Assembly: GCA_000619965.1 (NCBI GenBank)
Contig: JHVD01000003.1
Span: 1 to 64,000, forward strand
Source: Propionibacteriaceae bacterium P6A17
GTDB taxonomy: Bacteria; Actinomycetota; Actinomycetes; Propionibacteriales; Propionibacteriaceae
Length of the DNA stretch: 64,000 bases
Reading direction: 5' to 3'
Position numbers and translations under genes: made by a program. Of this stretch, positions 61,101 to 64,000 are shown one piece after another; within the stretch, counting starts at the first letter, position 1; the number at the start of each line of letters is the position of its first letter. The notes below the pieces were generated by a model. That model did not search any database and was not told the DNA's origin. It saw nothing but the letters and a program-made list of their open reading frames with translations.

Positions 61101-62281
61101 CCACGCCTGACGCCCGCTTCACGCCCAACGACCTCGCCATCGAGCAACAGCTCGCCTGGCTCTCCGGCAACATCCGCTTCCTGCTCGAGGTGACCCCCGT
61201 CAACGCCAACGAGGCCCGCGATCGCTACCTGGCAGGCGACGTGGACGAGCCCGAGTTCGAGTACCGCGACCTCACCATCGATCTCGACGTGGCGAACTGC
61301 GCGCTGGCCAACGTCCCCGTCGACGCGGTCTCCAACCCGACGCTGCGCGCGCTGCTCGAACGCAAGGTGCGGGAGATGCGGCTTCAGCTCCAGATGCTGG
61401 CCGCGCGCGGCACCGACGAGTTCCGGGAACTGTCCGTGCAGCTCTTCGGCCCGGTCCGAGACGACCTGCTCGCCACCGCCCAGGATCTGCTCGAGCGCAT
61501 CGAGGTGCCCGCACGCAACGCGGGCAAGCTCACTTCGAGCCAGTTCTTGGATTTGGCGCAGGCGGAAATCCGTCGCTACAAGCGCATCGACCCGGACATC
61601 GAGCTGTTCGCCGAGATCCGCTCCGACGTGTCGGGCGTGCTCTGCGAGGCCGAGGCGCTCATCGTCGCCGAGGACGCGGTCATCTTCGAGGACCGCGCGG
61701 AGGCGCTGCTGCAGCACGAGGTCGGCACCCATCTGGTCACGCAGGTCAACGGCACGCATCAGCACATCTCGACGATGGGCGCGGGCCTGGCCGGCTACGA
61801 GGAGACGCAGGAGGGGCTGGCGGTCGTTGCCGAGATTGCCGTCGGTGGGCTCACCGCGTTCCGGCTGCGCCAGCTCGCCGCGCGGGTGGTCACCGTCGAC
61901 TCGATGCTGGGCGGCGCCCCGTTCAGTGCGACGCACCGCCTCCTCGTCGACGCGGGCCTCCCGCCCCGCACGGCGTTCAGCACCGTGATGCGCGTCTACC
62001 GCGCAGGCGGCTTCACCAAGGACGCCATCTACCTGCGGGGCCTGCTCGCGCTGCTGCGCCACGTCCGCGACGGCGGCTCGCTCGATCTGTTCTACCTCGG
62101 CAAGTTCGCACTCGACGACCTCGAGCTGATCGAGGATCTCCACCGCCGCGGCCTGCTGCGCCCCGCGCGCATCATGCCTCCGTACCTCGACGAGGAGGGT
62201 CTCGGCCGCATCCTCCGTGCGGCCCACACCGACGACCTCCTCGCCCTGCTGCCCACCCCAGCCCGAAAGGACACCCCATGA
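61097..62281 (+). CDS. DUF1704 zincin-like metallopeptidase (QEGLA-motif protein)
   Basis: The 394-aa protein has LLQHEVGTHLVTQVNG with H207-E208-xxx-H212, an HExxxH zinc site, followed by ETQEGLA (E239), the probable third ligand. In the eukaryotic DUF1704 member MATCAP the same HExxxH fold is a tubulin tyrosine carboxypeptidase. Bacterial members are labelled flavohemoglobin-expression modulators, for which nothing here gives support. Start ATG overlaps the previous stop codon, and its own stop overlaps the ATP-grasp gene, so the three are one translational unit. Confidence 0.82.
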   Translation: MTTPDARFTPNDLAIEQQLAWLSGNIRFLLEVTPVNANEARDRYLAGDVDEPEFEYRDLTIDLDVANCALANVPVDAVSNPTLRALLERKVREMRLQLQMLAARGTDEFRELSVQLFGPVRDDLLATAQDLLERIEVPARNAGKLTSSQFLDLAQAEIRRYKRIDPDIELFAEIRSDVSGVLCEAEALIVAEDAVIFEDRAEALLQHEVGTHLVTQVNGTHQHISTMGAGLAGYEETQEGLAVVAEIAVGGLTAFRLRQLAARVVTVDSMLGGAPFSATHRLLVDAGLPPRTAFSTVMRVYRAGGFTKDAIYLRGLLALLRHVRDGGSLDLFYLGKFALDDLELIEDLHRRGLLRPARIMPPYLDEEGLGRILRAAHTDDLLALLPTPARKDTP

Positions 62282-63315
62282 AGATCGGATTCGTCGTCAA
62301 CGACGTCGCCACCGAACAGGCCGTCTACACGACCACCCGCCTCGCCATGACCGCCACGAATGCAGGCCACGACGCCTGGGTGATGGGGATGGGCGACTTC
62401 GGCTACGAGCCCGACGGCACCCTCACGGCGTGGGCACGCGGCGGCGCGGACAAGAAGTACCGTTCCGCCGAGGTGTTCTTGGGCGACGTGCAGGCGCCGG
62501 AGCGGGCGAAGCGGATTGCGCTCAACGAGTTCGACGTCGTGATGCTGCGTGCCGACCCTGCGGGCGAGGAGGCGTCGTGGGCGAACAACGCCCTCGTCGC
62601 GTTCGGCCAGCTCATGGCGAAGTCGGGGGTGCTCGTCGTGAACGATCCGTCGTCGCTGGCGAACGCGCTCTCCAAGGCCTACTTCCAGCACTTCCCCGAG
62701 GTGGTGCGCCCGCGCACGCTGATCTCCCGAGACAAGGATCGTATCGAGGCCTTCGTCGAGGAGCTCGGCGGCAAGGCCGTCCTGAAGCCGCTGCAGGGCT
62801 CGGGCGGGTCGGGCGTGTTCCTGATCGACGGCAAGGGCCCCGGCAACCTGTCGCAGATCGTCGAGGCGATCAACCGCGACGGGTACGTCGTCGCGCAGGA
62901 GTACCTGCCTGCCGCGAAGGACGGCGACGTGCGGATGTTCGTGATGAACGGGGAGCCGCTGCAGATCGACGGCACCTACGCGGCCTTCCGACGACGCCCC
63001 GCGGAGAAGGACGTGCGCTCCAACATCTCGGCCGGCGGTTCGATCGAGAAGGCGAGCGTCACCGACGAGATGCTCCGGCTGGTCGAGGCGGTACGGCCGA
63101 AGCTCGTCGCCGACGGCATGTTCCTCGTCGGGCTGGACATCGTCGGTGACAAGCTCATGGAGGTCAACGTGTTCAGCCCCGGCGGGCTGGGATCTGCGGA
63201 GCAGCTCTACGGGGCGGATTTCACGACCATCGTGATCGCCGACCTCGAGCGCAAGGTGGCGATGCGTCGCCACTACGGCAACCAGATCAGCAACACGGCA
63301 CTGGCCACGCTCTGA
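62278..63315 (+). CDS. glutathione synthetase-like ATP-grasp ligase
   Basis: The 345-aa protein has an N-terminal domain (MKIGFVVNDVATEQAVYTT), a central ATP-binding lid with VLKPLQGSGGSGVFLI, VAQEYLPAAKDGDVRMFV and the metal-binding end LMEVNVFSPGGLGSAEQL, the layout of GshB/RimK-like ATP-grasp enzymes. These join a carboxylate to an amine or thiol with ATP. The partner genes (amidohydrolase and DUF1704 peptidase) suggest a ligation/hydrolysis cycle on a peptide or small molecule rather than glutathione synthesis. A hairpin terminator follows. Confidence 0.83.
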   Translation: MKIGFVVNDVATEQAVYTTTRLAMTATNAGHDAWVMGMGDFGYEPDGTLTAWARGGADKKYRSAEVFLGDVQAPERAKRIALNEFDVVMLRADPAGEEASWANNALVAFGQLMAKSGVLVVNDPSSLANALSKAYFQHFPEVVRPRTLISRDKDRIEAFVEELGGKAVLKPLQGSGGSGVFLIDGKGPGNLSQIVEAINRDGYVVAQEYLPAAKDGDVRMFVMNGEPLQIDGTYAAFRRRPAEKDVRSNISAGGSIEKASVTDEMLRLVEAVRPKLVADGMFLVGLDIVGDKLMEVNVFSPGGLGSAEQLYGADFTTIVIADLERKVAMRRHYGNQISNTALATL

Positions 63316-63349
63316 CCGGCCGCAGGGTCACGAATCGGTAACAATCCAG

Positions 63350-63377
63350 CCCCCGATGCCCCAGGCGTCGGGGGTTT
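63350..63377 (+). terminator. hairpin after the ATP-grasp gene
   Basis: Arms CCCCCGATGCC (63350-63360) and GGCGTCGGGGG (63364-63374) enclose CCA, with one G-T mismatch, followed by TTTGGG. It closes the three-gene operon. Confidence 0.75.
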
Positions 63378-63401
63378 GGGTTACCGTGTTGACCAATCCC
63401 C

Positions 63402-63447
63402 GAGAGCGCTCTCAGGAATCTCGGCACCGGGCCCCGAGAGCGCTCTC
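63402..63447 (+). promoter_or_regulatory. two LacI-family operators upstream of the sugar-binding protein
   Basis: GAGAGCGCTCTC occurs twice, at 63402-63413 and 63436-63447, both perfect palindromes and 34 bp apart. The form is that of LacI-family sites such as the actinobacterial CebR operator. TTGACC at 63389-63394 is a possible -35 box, which would place the first operator over the promoter. The second operator ends 27 bp before the GTG start. Confidence 0.7.
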
Positions 63448-63474
63448 ACGAAGAGCACCAACGAAGGAGTTCCC

Positions 63475-64000
63475 GTGCGATCCGCATTCAAGACCCTCAC
63501 CGCCCTAGCGTGCGTCACCGCACTCGCCGCCTGCTCGGGCGGCGACACCACCGACACGTCCTCCGGCACCACCAACGACGGCGCCAGTGGGCAGAAGGTG
63601 ACCATCACCGTCGCCACATTCAACGAGTTCGGCTACGAAGACCTCATCAAGGAGTGGAACGCGGCCAACCCCGACATCCAGGTCGAGCACAAGAAGGCCG
63701 CCACCTCGAACGAGGCCCGCGACAACATGAACACCCGCCTGGCCGCCGGCTCCGGGCTCGCCGACATCGAGGCGATCGAGGTGGACTGGCTGCCTGAGCT
63801 GGCCCAGTACCCCGACGCATTCGTCGACCTCAACGACCCCTCCGTCGAGGGCCGCTGGCTCGACTGGAAGACGCAGGCGGCCACCGTCGACGGCAAGCTC
63901 ATCGGCTACGGCACCGACATCGGCCCCGAGGCCGTCTGCTATCGCGCCGACCTGTTCGAGAAGGCGGGCCTCCCGACCGACCGCGACGAGGTCGCCAAGC
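63475..64000 (+). CDS. sugar ABC transporter substrate-binding lipoprotein, partial (runs off the end)
   Basis: The visible 175 residues have a lipoprotein signal peptide ending LAAC (C20), a Ser/Thr/Asp-rich linker and the start of an extracellular solute-binding family 1 domain: VTITVATFNEFGYEDLIKEW, NTRLAAGSGLADIEAIEVDW and VDGKLIGYGTDIGPEAVCYR. ACGAAGGAG precedes the GTG start. Paired LacI-type operators suggest induction by the transported sugar, possibly a beta-glucoside such as cellobiose (inference from operator likeness only). Downstream permease genes would lie outside the window. Confidence 0.88.
   Translation, partial: MRSAFKTLTALACVTALAACSGGDTTDTSSGTTNDGASGQKVTITVATFNEFGYEDLIKEWNAANPDIQVEHKKAATSNEARDNMNTRLAAGSGLADIEAIEVDWLPELAQYPDAFVDLNDPSVEGRWLDWKTQAATVDGKLIGYGTDIGPEAVCYRADLFEKAGLPTDRDEVAK

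Overview
The window is high-GC DNA from an actinobacterium, most likely a member of the Propionibacteriaceae. The main grounds are adenosylcobalamin-dependent methylmalonyl-CoA mutase (mutA-mutB) with its chaperone meaB, the key enzymes of propionate fermentation. Supporting grounds are the coproporphyrin-dependent heme pathway, the actinobacterial FHA/PstP/RodA/PbpA/PASTA-kinase cell-division cluster, CrgA, and many start codons lying only 6-7 nt after a TAnnnT -10 box (leaderless mRNAs). The genus cannot be fixed from sequence alone.

Layout. 1-8,151: the integrase end of a prophage or phage satellite next to tRNA-Leu(CAG). Read on the minus strand the order is integrase, small and large terminase, portal, a 52-aa protein, a MuF-type head protein fused to a PD-(D/E)xK nuclease-like toxin, a candidate immunity gene, a small membrane protein and a scaffold-like protein. 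The integrase and the scaffold-like gene both look frameshifted. A leaderless plus-strand gene is embedded in the structural module. 8,246-18,640: a phosphatase and a myo-inositol regulon (iolG, iolE, iolA, iolD, iolB, iolC, a GntR regulator and a transaldolase) with four related operator-like sites. 18,668-21,254: a hypothetical protein, a lipoprotein alpha-amylase and a TM2 protein. 21,336-32,034: a radical SAM protein with a histidine-rich tail and a complete heme pathway from glutamyl-tRNA to heme (hemA-hemH-hemQ on minus; hemE-hemY-hemCD-hemB-hemL on plus). 32,114-37,774: a minus-strand operon for ammonia-forming nitrite reductase (nrfH, nrfA) and type II cytochrome c assembly (TPR protein, resB, ccsB, tlpA). 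37,977-40,531: a short Cys-Cys leader peptide, an MFS transporter and a xi-class GST. 40,762-46,110: mutA, mutB, meaB. 46,161-55,351: fhaA-fhaB-pstP-rodA-pbpA-pknB, a PabA/TrpG amidotransferase (minus), a DUF881 protein and crgA. 55,370-58,380: a YbjQ protein, a REP-like tandem array and a sulfide-oxidation operon (sqr, tusE/dsrC-like, dsrE-like) with a CsoR/CstR-like operator. 58,726-60,243: lysS. 60,312-63,315: an operon of N-formylglutamate amidohydrolase-like, DUF1704 zincin-like and ATP-grasp proteins. 63,402-end: paired LacI-type operators and the start of a sugar ABC substrate-binding lipoprotein.

How the parts fit. Heme made by the hem locus would supply the nine hemes of NrfHA, which are attached by the neighbouring ResB/CcsB system. 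Inositol is degraded through IolG, IolE, IolD, IolB, IolC and IolA (the aldolase IolJ is not in the window), and the IolA product propionyl-CoA or acetyl-CoA feeds metabolism that includes the methylmalonyl-CoA mutase. The candidates for less-described biology are the MuF-toxin/immunity pair, the amidohydrolase/DUF1704/ATP-grasp operon, the Cys-leader-controlled transporter-GST pair and the sqr operon.
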